Notes: a model not told the origin generated them from the letters alone. DNA of 42,464 bases from Lachnospiraceae bacterium (GCA_024403415.1 JAKSRY010000004.1:90536-132999), one strand, 5' to 3'; shown: positions 26,541 through 35,203, counted from the first letter of the stretch. Made by a program: numbers and translations.

Positions 26541-27961
26541 GAAAAATAAATGGATCTGTTACCATCTTCTTTTCACTGACTATATCTACATTCATTCTTT
26601 TTTTGTCAGTTCTGATCCGGCTTGTACTTGATCGATATGAGAAAGAAAGATTCGAAATAATATCAGACATATGTATCACTTCAATTCTTGGAGAATATTC
26701 AATACCACTATATGAAACTTATGATTTGCTGTACATCGATTCGGGATATTCCGGTTATGCAGGTGATGTCGAATCGGTTGATACGATTAAATCAAGAGCA
26801 GAGTACTATTTTGAGCAAAACATATCGCAAAACAGTGAAGTTGCGGCTACGGGTGAAACGAGGCCACCCTGGGGAGAGATATGCATTGAATCTGTCGGAA
26901 TTGATGATTTTCAGACAGCGGCAGCAGGTTTTGGCCAATCCATGAGAGCTCAGATAGGAAGAAACGCTGAAAGTGGAAAATATGATTCATATAGGGCTGA
27001 TGATGTGCCAGGTGATATTGAGTCCATAGTGCTTAACAATGAAAATTCTTTTTGGGAAGAATGGCAGGGTCTGATGCAGGCAATAAATGAGAAAAAGCTT
27101 CCAAAGAAGATGAATTCAAAGACCGGTAAATTAGAAGAAGTGCCGTTAACGAATCCCGCTGACTGGGTATATTCATTAAGCCGGAATGACATATTGTTTA
27201 ATACCGGAACAGACATATCTGATATATCGAATGCTTTGTTACCTCTTGAGGATTGTATTTCACAAAGAGGTGCCAGGAACACTATGGAGTTGGGAAATAT
27301 TCCTCACTATGATAACTCAGCCATGGACTGTTTTCTTCTACAGAAAATGAACAGTTTTCAAAACAGATTGCAGGTTCGGCTGTCTGGTAATGAACTTGAA
27401 TATATTTTGGAAGGAGAAGGCAGTGATTATGTGAATTTCCGTAAGGTTGTAGAAGATATAACCGACATACGCATATCAGATAACCGGAATCATATTGAAA
27501 ATAACAGTGAGATTATCAGAAGAGCAAGTGAAGAAGCACGAAAACTTGAAGTTTGTACGTTGGATGAAAGTTTCATTGAACCTGTAGCAAAGAGCATAGT
27601 GTATGCATGTGTATACCTGGAAACACTGAATGATATTACCAGATTATTAAAAGGGAACAGGATTCCTTTGGTTAAGAATAATATTTACGTCAGGGTTGAG
27701 AATGTGATAAGCGAGTCGAGAGTATCAGCTGAATATGGAGGGGGTTATACATATATTCAGTATCTTATCGGAATGATAAATGAAATGGATGAAATGACAT
27801 TAAATCTCAGAGTGATGGACCTTATTGAAATGGAGATAAGAAGACAGACAGGCTCACGCTTTAGGATGGATTTTTGTATTGAAAGACTATATATGTCGAT
27901 TGAAGGAAGCGGCAAATATGGAGGAAAGAATAATATAAACAGGGTTTATGGATATTATTAG
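26537..27961 (+). CDS. DUF5702-like Tad locus protein
   Basis: A 474-residue protein with one N-terminal membrane segment (NGSVTIFFSLTISTFILFLS, then VLIRLVLD) and a long extracytoplasmic part. It resembles the DUF5702 proteins regularly found in Firmicutes Tad loci. The N-terminus looks like that of pilin-like TadE/TadG proteins, but the position expected to be Glu after G6 is F11, so processing by the peptidase is uncertain. It is probably a minor pilin-like or scaffold component. It starts inside the flp stop codon (ATGA), so it is translationally coupled. Confidence 0.75.
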   Translation: MRKINGSVTIFFSLTISTFILFLSVLIRLVLDRYEKERFEIISDICITSILGEYSIPLYETYDLLYIDSGYSGYAGDVESVDTIKSRAEYYFEQNISQNSEVAATGETRPPWGEICIESVGIDDFQTAAAGFGQSMRAQIGRNAESGKYDSYRADDVPGDIESIVLNNENSFWEEWQGLMQAINEKKLPKKMNSKTGKLEEVPLTNPADWVYSLSRNDILFNTGTDISDISNALLPLEDCISQRGARNTMELGNIPHYDNSAMDCFLLQKMNSFQNRLQVRLSGNELEYILEGEGSDYVNFRKVVEDITDIRISDNRNHIENNSEIIRRASEEARKLEVCTLDESFIEPVAKSIVYACVYLETLNDITRLLKGNRIPLVKNNIYVRVENVISESRVSAEYGGGYTYIQYLIGMINEMDEMTLNLRVMDLIEMEIRRQTGSRFRMDFCIERLYMSIEGSGKYGGKNNINRVYGYY

Positions 27962-27972
27962 AGGAATACGGA

Positions 27973-28818
27973 ATGCTCTCTGTTAAGGCAACACACATAG
28001 AAAACATATTAAGTACAAAAACAGATCTCTCTCAAAGAAAACGACCTAATCCCCCGAAAAATGCTTTAAGAGAGAGTATTCCGCTTTCCTTTAAGGGAAG
28101 TTTGTCGCTGGAAGCAAGTCTGGTGATGCCTATGTTTATGTTCTTCCTGATGACTATTCTGATGGGGATTGAAATAGTGAGGCTTCAGTCCAATGTGATT
28201 GAAGCCCTTCATCAGGCAGAAGGAGTGGCTTTTGCTACTGGATCAGGAGACATGTGTCAAAGTATCTGTTCAGAATATTTTTCTGAAAAGGATAATCCTT
28301 ATGTATGTGTTGAGGGCAGGGAATCAGGGCTTAGGTATAGTAATGAGTCTTCTATTGATAATGATGGACTTATCAGAATAAAGGCAGAGTATTCTGTTAA
28401 ACCTTTTATCAATCTTCTTCCTGTTCTGAATATGCACACGGAAGACAGAGTAATAGGACATGCATTTACGGGATATGTACCTATTGAAGGCGATAGTTTT
28501 ATTAATGCTTTGGGTGAATATGTTTATGTTACAAGAAGCGGAAGCCGTTATCATTTATCCGCTAACTGTTCTTATCTAAATTTAAGTACAAGAAAAGTAT
28601 TATTCAGTGATCTTGTGAACATTAGGAATGCAGGTGGAGGAAAATATTATCCCTGTGAGCGATGCCATCCTTCACATTCCGGTGCTGTATATATAACAGA
28701 TGATGGCGCGAGCTATCATTCGAGGAATGACTGCTATTCATTGCGAAGAACAATCAGAATAATTCCCATAAAGGAGGCGCTGGATAATGGTTATTCTCCA
28801 TGTTCTAAATGCGGTTAA
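27973..28818 (+). CDS. TadE-like pseudopilin with two C-terminal Cys/His modules
   Basis: A 281-residue protein. A basic leader of 42 residues ends KG, followed by SLSLEASLVMPMFMFFLMTI: cleavage after G42 leaves Glu at +5, as for TadE pseudopilins. After an extracytoplasmic region come two related modules, residues 183-232 and 238-281, each with the pattern Y-V/I-T-x2-(S/D)G-x2-YH-x4-C...PCxxC. The possible metal ligands are H194, C199, C228, C231 and H249, C254, C277, C280. Similar modules occur at the ends of some extracellular nucleases and surface proteins. GAGGAA lies 6 bases before the start. The prepilin peptidase gene starts inside its 3' end. Confidence 0.82.
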   Translation: MLSVKATHIENILSTKTDLSQRKRPNPPKNALRESIPLSFKGSLSLEASLVMPMFMFFLMTILMGIEIVRLQSNVIEALHQAEGVAFATGSGDMCQSICSEYFSEKDNPYVCVEGRESGLRYSNESSIDNDGLIRIKAEYSVKPFINLLPVLNMHTEDRVIGHAFTGYVPIEGDSFINALGEYVYVTRSGSRYHLSANCSYLNLSTRKVLFSDLVNIRNAGGGKYYPCERCHPSHSGAVYITDDGASYHSRNDCYSLRRTIRIIPIKEALDNGYSPCSKCG

Positions 28819-29236
28819 TTTGTTCCTGCTTGGAAAAATGTCTCTTGAGGATTTCAGATACTTTTCCATATCCATGAAAGAAATCGTAATCTACCTGATG
28901 TTTGGATTTATATGTGGATATATCAGAATGAATATGTTGGATTTGGTAACGGCACTTATTCCCGGAATATTTTTACTGATTATTGCATTTATAAGTAATC
29001 AAAAAATAGGATATGGAGATGCGCTCATAGTTCTTTCCAATGGATTTTGGCTTGGCAGCAGAAAAATGTTTATATCTTTATCGGTCAGTATGATTTTGGT
29101 CTTCTTAGTATCATTAGTCATGCTAATCAGATATCGATATGTTTATAAGACAGAGCTTAAAGACCGGAGAATCGCTTTTATTCCATTTATTTTTACTGGG
29201 ACACTAACCGCTTTTTTGTATGCATGTTTCAGTTAA
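28787..29236 (+). CDS. Prepilin peptidase, A24 family (TadV/CpaA-like)
   Basis: A 149-residue membrane aspartic protease with about five hydrophobic segments. The two catalytic aspartates are D22 (SLEDFRYFSIS) and D78 in the IGYGD motif, a standard form of GxGD. It would process the flp and TadE-like precursors. ATG 28787 lies 9 bases after AAGGAGG (28771-28777), which is inside the preceding gene; the two coding regions overlap by 32 bases. The short size fits TadV-type peptidases that lack the N-methylation domain. Confidence 0.88.
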   Translation: MVILHVLNAVNLFLLGKMSLEDFRYFSISMKEIVIYLMFGFICGYIRMNMLDLVTALIPGIFLLIIAFISNQKIGYGDALIVLSNGFWLGSRKMFISLSVSMILVFLVSLVMLIRYRYVYKTELKDRRIAFIPFIFTGTLTAFLYACFS

Positions 29237-29302
29237 TAAAAATGGTTGAAGAATGAGATATATCAGATAAATTCAAATGTTTTTGCAGAGTATATTAAGT
29301 GA

Positions 29303-29650
29303 ATGGAAGGGCTTTTGTCTGTGAATATAAAAATATCAGGTAAAGGAATAATCAGGAAGAAAACTTTTAGTTGTAAAAAGTCTGCTTCCCGGAGACTAAA
29401 AGCATATATGTCTGTTGAAGGCAGTGCCGTCTTTTCCATAATTCTTTTATGGTTTTTATTCTTCTTTTTGCTGTCATTCAGATTATTCAATGAATGTCTT
29501 GAGAGCCAAAAGAATTACATTAAAGGATTTTATGAGGAAAGATTTAGTGAGATGGAAGAAGAATATAAGGGAATTATATGGGGAAATACAGAAAAAGGTG
29601 TATATGTAACGCCGTCAGGAATCTGGCATATAAATCCACTTGAGGAATAA
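29303..29650 (+). CDS. Small TadE/TadF-like pseudopilin
   Basis: A 115-residue protein with a basic leader, one hydrophobic segment (VFSIILLWFLFFFLLSF) and a short extracytoplasmic end. The segment before the helix is KAYMSVEGSAVFS: Glu is at +5 if cleavage follows A34, with Ala in place of the usual Gly. GTG 29321, 9 bases after AAGGG, is a likely alternative start because ATG 29303 has a poor ribosome binding site. The 66 bases before it hold nothing clear. Confidence 0.65.
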   Translation: MEGLLSVNIKISGKGIIRKKTFSCKKSASRRLKAYMSVEGSAVFSIILLWFLFFFLLSFRLFNECLESQKNYIKGFYEERFSEMEEEYKGIIWGNTEKGVYVTPSGIWHINPLEE

Positions 29651-29682
29651 CAAAGTAACAGGAGAAGGAATGGTGTTAACAA

Positions 29683-30828
29683 ATGTTTGATTATTCGTAT
29701 GAAAGAGATTACAAAAATAACTATCTAGTAATACCTAATAACAAGGTCATAAATAACAGTTATCAGCTAAAGATGATTATTAAAAATGATATAAAGGGTC
29801 TGCTCCGCTGCAAGGAGCGGCTTGTTAACGGAGAGGGTATGATATGTTATGAGATTACATCAAAGCAGCCATTAAGTAATATCTGGAAGAACAGGCTGAT
29901 TAAATATGATGATGTAAAAAAGCTGTTTCAAGCACTTCGAAAGGTTATTGATGATATTCATAAATATATTCTTTATAGTGAAGATCTTATTTTGAGTCCT
30001 GAATTTATTTTCTATGATCTTGATGCGGAGGATTATTATTTCCTGTACCACCCATTTCGGGAAGGAGATACTGAAGGTTTATTTGAACTGTTTAATTTTT
30101 TAACAGAGAATCTGGATAATGATGACAATGAAGCGGTTGAAACAGTTTATCGAGCATTTAATATGGTACAAAATTCTCAATGCAGTGTCGAAACGGTACT
30201 GGATGGAATCATTAAGGACATTGATATGTTTGATGAGAATAGTGAGGACAATGATACCCCCATACCGGATGAAAATCCTGATTATGATGAATCTTCGGAT
30301 GAGGACAGTTATTTGGAAGATGTGCATAACAAGTCTTTTTTTGTAAGAATATGGGAGTTTTTCTTTGGAGAAAAAGATACAGAGAACAAGAATATAAGTT
30401 GTTCAGGATATCGTGAAAGAAAAGAGGGAAAAACATTCGGAAAACAAAATCATTATACCGAGAATGATGAGTATTATGGGAGAGAAGACGACGAAAAGGA
30501 TGATGTCACGGTTTTTATTCCCTGGAACGAGAATAGTGAGAATAAACTATATGGGGTAGGAAGAAACAATAAGAATCATATTGATCTTGGCAGACTTCCG
30601 ATAACTGTCGGAAAGTTAAGTTCAGCCGTAGATATTTCCATTCAGGATAACAGCCTCAGTAGAATGCATGTAAGATTTTTTAAGGAAGGGGGTCGTATCT
30701 CAATGACAGACCTGAATTCCACCAATGGAACCTTCAAGAATGGAATGAGACTTCGTCCCAACGAAACTGTTATCATTGAGCCGGGTGACGAGATAGGGAT
30801 TGGGAAGCTTAAGTTTATGTATAGGTAA
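29683..30828 (+). CDS. FHA domain protein with DUF6382-like N-terminus
   Basis: A 381-residue cytoplasmic protein. Residues 1-190 resemble the DUF6382 region seen in Lachnospiraceae (MFDYSYERDYKNNYLVIPNN, then GLLRCKERLVNGEGMICYEI). An acidic low-complexity linker (about 195-220) and a poorly ordered middle lead to a C-terminal FHA domain (about 300-381) with SRMH (326-329) and STNGT (346-350), the residues that bind phosphothreonine. The first conserved Arg-containing GR motif is GK here. It is the last gene of the Tad locus, 32 bases after the small pseudopilin, and may link pilus assembly to Ser/Thr phosphorylation; no kinase is visible in the window. Confidence 0.82.
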   Translation: MFDYSYERDYKNNYLVIPNNKVINNSYQLKMIIKNDIKGLLRCKERLVNGEGMICYEITSKQPLSNIWKNRLIKYDDVKKLFQALRKVIDDIHKYILYSEDLILSPEFIFYDLDAEDYYFLYHPFREGDTEGLFELFNFLTENLDNDDNEAVETVYRAFNMVQNSQCSVETVLDGIIKDIDMFDENSEDNDTPIPDENPDYDESSDEDSYLEDVHNKSFFVRIWEFFFGEKDTENKNISCSGYRERKEGKTFGKQNHYTENDEYYGREDDEKDDVTVFIPWNENSENKLYGVGRNNKNHIDLGRLPITVGKLSSAVDISIQDNSLSRMHVRFFKEGGRISMTDLNSTNGTFKNGMRLRPNETVIIEPGDEIGIGKLKFMYR

Positions 30829-30873
30829 AGTTCCATCGGAAAAGATGGTGTCTGGATATAGAAAGATGATCAC

Positions 30874-30902
30874 TTGACAATATGTCGTATACGACATATT
30901 AT
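30874..30902 (+). promoter_or_regulatory. Toxin-antitoxin promoter with 22-bp palindromic operator
   Basis: TTGACA (30874-30879) and TATTAT (30897-30902) are 17 bases apart. The spacer and its edges are a perfect 22-bp palindrome, AATATGTCGTA followed by TACGACATATT (30879-30900), which would put a dimeric repressor directly between the -35 and -10 boxes. This is the expected arrangement for autoregulation by the HTH antitoxin at 31265. Confidence 0.9.
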
Positions 30903-30920
30903 ATTTGCTAGGATGAATAA

Positions 30921-31268
30921 ATGACAGAAATAGTTTTTTATGATACGGAAGATGGTAGGTGTCCATTAGAAGAGTACTTAAATTCTTTGGAACCTAAATT
31001 ATTGGCAAAAACACTTAGGACTGTTGATTTACTTGAAAATAATGGAATGTGCTTAAGGGGGCCATATTCAGAACATATAGGTGATGGAATATTTGAATTA
31101 AGGACTAAGCAAGGAAGTGATATTTCAAGAATTCTATATTTCTTTTTTGTAGGAAATAAAGCGATTCTTACAAATGGATTTACTAAGAAATCACAGAAAA
31201 CGCCAAAGAAAGAAATTGAACTTGCAGAAAAATATAGAGCTGACTATGAAAGAAGGTATTTGGGATGA
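30921..31268 (+). CDS. HigB/RelE-superfamily toxin (phage Gp49-like family)
   Basis: A 115-residue protein with the features of the Gp49-like (PF05973) group of RelE-fold toxins: IFELRTKQGSDISRILYFFF, then AILTNGFTKKSQKTPKKEIE and a helix ending EKYRADYERR. Members cleave mRNA on the ribosome. It precedes the HTH antitoxin gene, the HigBA order, with a 4-base overlap (ATGA). AGGATG lies a few bases upstream of ATG 30921. Direct evidence of toxicity is not available from sequence. Confidence 0.9.
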   Translation: MTEIVFYDTEDGRCPLEEYLNSLEPKLLAKTLRTVDLLENNGMCLRGPYSEHIGDGIFELRTKQGSDISRILYFFFVGNKAILTNGFTKKSQKTPKKEIELAEKYRADYERRYLG

Positions 31269-31558
31269 GTAGTTATAAAGATTATAAAAAGAAAGCACTC
31301 GAGAATCCTGAAGTGAAAGCAGAATATGATGCATTTCAGCCTGAATACGATTTAATTCAAGCTATGATAGATGCTCGTGTCAGTCAGAATATTACACAGA
31401 AAGAATTATCTGAAGCAACAGGAATAACGCAGGGAGATATCAGTAGAATCGAAAATGGAACGAGAAATCCTAGTCTTGCTATGCTTAAGCGACTTGCTGC
31501 GGGGTTAGGTATGCAGCTAAAACTTGAGTTCATACCTACATCTGCAAAACATAATTGA
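31265..31558 (+). CDS. XRE-family HTH antitoxin (HigA-like)
   Basis: A 97-residue DNA-binding protein. The HTH domain occupies about residues 38-90: ITQKELSEATGITQGDISRI followed by ENGTRNPSLAMLKRLAAGLG. The N-terminal 35 residues (YKDYKKKALENPEVKAEYDA) are typical of antitoxins paired with Gp49-like toxins. Start overlaps the toxin stop (ATGA). It should bind the palindrome at 30879-30900 and repress the pair. Confidence 0.92.
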   Translation: MSSYKDYKKKALENPEVKAEYDAFQPEYDLIQAMIDARVSQNITQKELSEATGITQGDISRIENGTRNPSLAMLKRLAAGLGMQLKLEFIPTSAKHN

Positions 31559-31584
31559 TATAGATTTAATGAACATTAATAATC

Positions 31585-31615
31585 AAAAGCGTCCACCTTT
31601 GTGGACGCTTTTTGT
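31585..31615. terminator. Bidirectional terminator between toxin-antitoxin and uronate genes
   Basis: AAAAGCGTCCAC (31585-31596) and GTGGACGCTTTT (31601-31612) pair perfectly around CTTT. There are five Ts at the plus-strand end and AAAA before the stem gives Ts on the minus strand, so it can serve both converging units. Confidence 0.93.
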
Positions 31616-31643
31616 CATAATCATAATAATTGTTCGAGACGAT

Positions 31644-33224
31644 TTATTTAGCCAATTCTACATATTTCTTCAATGTATTTCTTACAGCTCCGGGTCCCTT
31701 GTTAAGTTCTTCAAAGATTTCAAGAATTCTGTTTCCTAAAGAATCTTCAAAGAGGTCAAGTCCAAATACTTCTGTCTTCTTAAGTACATCAGTAGGGCTT
31801 AATGCTTTTAATTCTTCAAGCATTGGATCAGGGCTCAATTCAAAAGCCTTTCCTTCATCATCAATTCCCTGAAGATATCTTAAATATCCTGCAAGAACAA
31901 GAGGAATCAGAGTTAATGAGGCTGTATCAAGCTCGTTGCTCTTACGATATGCTTTAATCGTTTCACCGAAACGGATTGGCAGCTTCTGAGAAGTATCACA
32001 TGCGATTCGCTGTGGAGTATCAGGCATAAAAGGATTTGGAAGTCTCTTTGTAAGAACTGCATCAAGGAAATCCTTAGGTGAAAGAACCTTTGGATCTACA
32101 ACAACGGGCATTCCTTCTTTGTTTCCAAGAATATATACAAGATTCTTTAAATCCTCATCATCCATTTCATCATGAATGCTTGTGAATCCAAGAAGACATC
32201 CATAGATTGCAAGTGATGTATGAAGAGGATTAAGACAGGTACATACCTTCATCTTTTCTGTCTTATCAACAGTTTCTTTATTGGCATAGATTACACCAAC
32301 CTCATTAAGGGGAAGCTTTCCGTTAGGAAAGGCATCTTCAATAACAAGATATTCTGTTTCTTCAGCATTAACGAAAGGTGCAACATAGGTATTTTTTGAG
32401 GTGATTACCGGCTCCAAACCTTCAACACCATCAGCAAGAAGTGATTTTTCAACATTGGAATCAGGTCTTGGAGTAATCTTATCTATCATTGACCAGGGGA
32501 AAGATACAAGCTTTGGATTAGTGATATATTCAAGGAATCCTTCATCAGCCTGACCATTTTCAACCCATCCTTTAGCAAAGGTCAAAATTGCATCAGATAA
32601 CTTGTCGCCGTTATGAGAACAGTTATCCATAGATACGAAGGCTATCGGGAGCTTTCCTGCCTTATATCTTATGTACAGTAAAGAAGCAGTCTTTCCCATA
32701 TAAGATCTGGTATTCATTGGACCATTATCAATATCTTCTTTGATAGCGGGAAGAATTTCACCGGCAGGATTCTTAACAACATAGCCCTTTTCAGTAATTG
32801 TAAAGCTTGCCATTTTCAAAGAAGGATTTGCAAAGATATCGGATAATCTTCCGAAATCTTCAGTATTGTCTCTATCAAGGATAAGAGACTCAATTACAGA
32901 ACCAATAACTTTCTTTTCCATGGTTCCGTCAGCCTTAAGTGTTACAAGAATATTAAGGTTGTCATTGGGTCTGTACATCTTTTCTATGATTTCATAGTCA
33001 AAACCTTCTACAACAACAATACCGGTATTAACCTTGCCATCTTCAATAAGTCTGTCCATAAGGTTGGCCTGAAATGCTCTGAAAATATTACCGGCACCGA
33101 AGTGAACCCATTCAGGTGCATCAACTGTATTTTTCTTTATTTCTTCTCTATCGAATGAAGGACAAATATATCCTTTTTCGCTAAAAGAATTTCCGTTTTT
33201 GATTTCTTTATTATTTAGCTGCAT
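31644..33224 (-). CDS. uxuB: Fructuronate reductase (mannitol dehydrogenase family)
   Basis: A 526-residue NAD-dependent long-chain dehydrogenase of the mannitol dehydrogenase family. The Rossmann motif HFGAGNIFRAF (about residues 42-52) and the active-site region with KVCTCLNPLHTSLAIYG are present. Beside uxuA the reaction is most likely D-fructuronate to D-mannonate; tagaturonate reductase (UxaB) is the alternative. The start overlaps the 3' end of uxuA by 14 bases; its GGGAGG is rather far (15 bases), so coupling to uxuA translation is likely. A terminator at 31585-31615 follows. Confidence 0.88.
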   Translation of the reverse strand: MQLNNKEIKNGNSFSEKGYICPSFDREEIKKNTVDAPEWVHFGAGNIFRAFQANLMDRLIEDGKVNTGIVVVEGFDYEIIEKMYRPNDNLNILVTLKADGTMEKKVIGSVIESLILDRDNTEDFGRLSDIFANPSLKMASFTITEKGYVVKNPAGEILPAIKEDIDNGPMNTRSYMGKTASLLYIRYKAGKLPIAFVSMDNCSHNGDKLSDAILTFAKGWVENGQADEGFLEYITNPKLVSFPWSMIDKITPRPDSNVEKSLLADGVEGLEPVITSKNTYVAPFVNAEETEYLVIEDAFPNGKLPLNEVGVIYANKETVDKTEKMKVCTCLNPLHTSLAIYGCLLGFTSIHDEMDDEDLKNLVYILGNKEGMPVVVDPKVLSPKDFLDAVLTKRLPNPFMPDTPQRIACDTSQKLPIRFGETIKAYRKSNELDTASLTLIPLVLAGYLRYLQGIDDEGKAFELSPDPMLEELKALSPTDVLKKTEVFGLDLFEDSLGNRILEIFEELNKGPGAVRNTLKKYVELAK

Positions 33225-34284
33225 GACTCTTAACTATTGCCTCCCATAAACCATTAAGATATGTTGCACCAAGTGCCCTGTCATATAAGCCGTAACCCGG
33301 CATAGCCACTTCATCCCAAATCATTCTTCCATGGTCAGGACGGATAGGACCATCAAAACCGATGTCATATAAAGCTCTCATTATCTCATATAAATCAAAG
33401 CTTCCATCTGCAGAAAGGTGAGCTGACTCTTCAAAATCATCAGGTGAATTGAATTTAAGGTTTCTTACATGAGCAAAGTGAATTCTGCCTTTAAGAGCAC
33501 GAATCATTTCAGGAAGGTTATTTTCAAGATTTGTACCATAAGAACCTGAACAGAAAGTAACTCCGTTATGAGGATCGTCAACCATACTCATCATTCTTTG
33601 AATATTTGGAAGATTTATTATAATTCTTGGAAGACCAAAGACGGGCCATGCGGGATCATCAGGATGGATGGCCATCTTAATATCATATTCATTACATACA
33701 GGCATGATTCTTTCGAGAAAATATTTAAGATTTTCAAAAAGTTTTTCGTCATCAACATCCTTGTACATCTCAAAAAGATCCTTAATCTTAGCCATTCTTT
33801 CCGGCTCCCATCCGGGAAGAACAACTCCGTTTGCATCATCCTTTATGGAATCAAACATTTCCTCAGGCTTAATTGAGTCAATTGTCTTCTGAGAATAAGC
33901 AAGTACTGTTGAACCATCGGCGCGCTTACGTGCAAGTTCAGTTCTTGTCCAGTCAAATACCGGCATGAAGTTATAGCATACAAGGTGAATGTCTTCTTTT
34001 CCAAGGTTACGAAGAGTTTCGATATAGTTATCTATATATTTGTCTCTGTCAGGAGTTCCTACCTTAATTGCATCGTGAATGTTAACTGATTCAATACCTG
34101 CAATATGAAGTCCTGCCGCTTCAACTTCTTCTTTAAGAGCATGAATTCTTTCCTGACTCCATAATTCTCCGGGAGTTGTGTCATAAAGAGTTGTGATCAC
34201 ACCGGTAACCCCCGGCACCTGTCTGATTTGCTTAAGTGTTACGGTATCGAAGCCTGTTCCATACCATCTCATGGTCATTTCCAT
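33211..34284 (-). CDS. uxuA: Mannonate dehydratase
   Basis: A 357-residue TIM-barrel enzyme that converts D-mannonate to 2-keto-3-deoxy-D-gluconate. It starts MEMTMRWYGTGFDTVTLKQI, the standard beginning. Typical metal-site segments are IHPDDPAWPVFGLPRI, VTFCSGSYGTN, FAHVRNL and IRPDHGRMIWDE. The frame is open 90 codons further upstream, but ATG 34284 has AAGGA 8 bases before it and the family length fits. It is first in the operon with uxuB. Confidence 0.95.
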   Translation of the reverse strand: MEMTMRWYGTGFDTVTLKQIRQVPGVTGVITTLYDTTPGELWSQERIHALKEEVEAAGLHIAGIESVNIHDAIKVGTPDRDKYIDNYIETLRNLGKEDIHLVCYNFMPVFDWTRTELARKRADGSTVLAYSQKTIDSIKPEEMFDSIKDDANGVVLPGWEPERMAKIKDLFEMYKDVDDEKLFENLKYFLERIMPVCNEYDIKMAIHPDDPAWPVFGLPRIIINLPNIQRMMSMVDDPHNGVTFCSGSYGTNLENNLPEMIRALKGRIHFAHVRNLKFNSPDDFEESAHLSADGSFDLYEIMRALYDIGFDGPIRPDHGRMIWDEVAMPGYGLYDRALGATYLNGLWEAIVKSHAAK

Positions 34285-34322
34285 AGCTTTTTCCTTTCTA
34301 AAAACAATGTATTTATACCTGG

Positions 34323-34378
34323 TATTTCTTACATCAGGTAAGAAATATTTATTGTACGAATTGATACAAATGTATGAA
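34323..34378. promoter_or_regulatory. Inverted repeats upstream of uxuA, candidate operators
   Basis: Two inverted repeats lie in the gap before uxuA. TATTTCTTAC (34323-34332) and GTAAGAAATA (34338-34347) form perfect 10-bp arms with a 5-base spacer. TTGATACA-AA-TGTATGAA (34361-34378) is an imperfect palindrome (7 of 8 positions). Either could bind the GntR regulator encoded next door; the first could also form an mRNA hairpin in the uxuA leader. A small hairpin GGGTTC/GAACCC at 34393-34410 near the regulator's stop has no T-run. Confidence 0.5.
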
Positions 34379-34435
34379 TTATCATAAATGCAGGGTTCAT
34401 TACAGAACCCCACATCTATGTACTCAAGGTCTGAA

Positions 34436-35110
34436 TTATTTGAAAAAATCAGGGAAGTTCTTTCTAATGTTATCTTCGTCGAAACGATATCTGGAAAGAT
34501 GTTTATTAACAAGAAGAACCGCATTTTCCTTGTCGTGTTTTTTGATAGCTTCAAGCATTCCCCGATGATCGTTTACTATCTTTAGGTCTTTAACGGTTTC
34601 AACAGATAACGTTCTGACTCTGTCGAAATGTATCATCATAGTGGAACTCATATCGTAAATGATGTCTTTTTGAGCAGCAGTGTAGATTGCCTTGTGAAAC
34701 ATATTATCAAGCTCATATATTTTTTCTGCATTACCCTTTTCAAGATAGAATTCCTGTAAAGAGACATTATCCTCAAGGATGTCTAAATCTGCAGGGTTTA
34801 TACTCTCACAGGCTGCTTCTATTACTGCAGTGTCTAAAACTCTTCTTAAAAATCTTGCTTCTTCAACCATCTTTGGATCTATAAGTGCAACGAAATTACC
34901 CTTTTGAGGATAAGTTTCGATAACTGAGGCTTTAGACAAATCGATGATGGCCTCGCGAAGAGGAGTCCTTGAAATACCAAGTTCAGCAGATATCTCATTT
35001 TCGGAAATCAGTGTACCGGGTTTAAGATCAAGAGAAACGATATTCGCTTTTAATACCTTTAAGGCATAATCCCTGGCAGATTCACCTGCCAATCTGTCAA
35101 AATGCTTCAT
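34436..35110 (-). CDS. GntR/FCD family regulator of uronate genes
   Basis: A 224-residue transcription factor. The winged HTH occupies about residues 20-85 (ISENEISAELGISRTPLREA, then VIETYPQKGNFVA) and a helical FCD ligand-binding domain follows (about 90-215; EARFLRRVLDTAVIEAACES). Members of this group, such as UxuR and ExuR of other bacteria, respond to hexuronates. It lies upstream of uxuA on the same strand. A palindrome of FCD-regulator type occurs about 95 bases before its start. The ligand (fructuronate, mannonate or similar) is inferred from context. Confidence 0.9.
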   Translation of the reverse strand: MKHFDRLAGESARDYALKVLKANIVSLDLKPGTLISENEISAELGISRTPLREAIIDLSKASVIETYPQKGNFVALIDPKMVEEARFLRRVLDTAVIEAACESINPADLDILEDNVSLQEFYLEKGNAEKIYELDNMFHKAIYTAAQKDIIYDMSSTMMIHFDRVRTLSVETVKDLKIVNDHRGMLEAIKKHDKENAVLLVNKHLSRYRFDEDNIRKNFPDFFK

Positions 35111-35203
35111 AATATCTCCATCCTGCTACCAATCGACGGTATAAACAGTAATAATGAAAGCGCTGGTTTTTTACATAATTGATTTTATAGAACGTTGCTA
35201 GTC

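Noticed and set aside
34285-34554. 90-codon N-terminal extension of uxuA
   Set aside because: It would cover the regulatory repeats and overlap the GntR gene; the AAGGA site and family alignment favour 34284.
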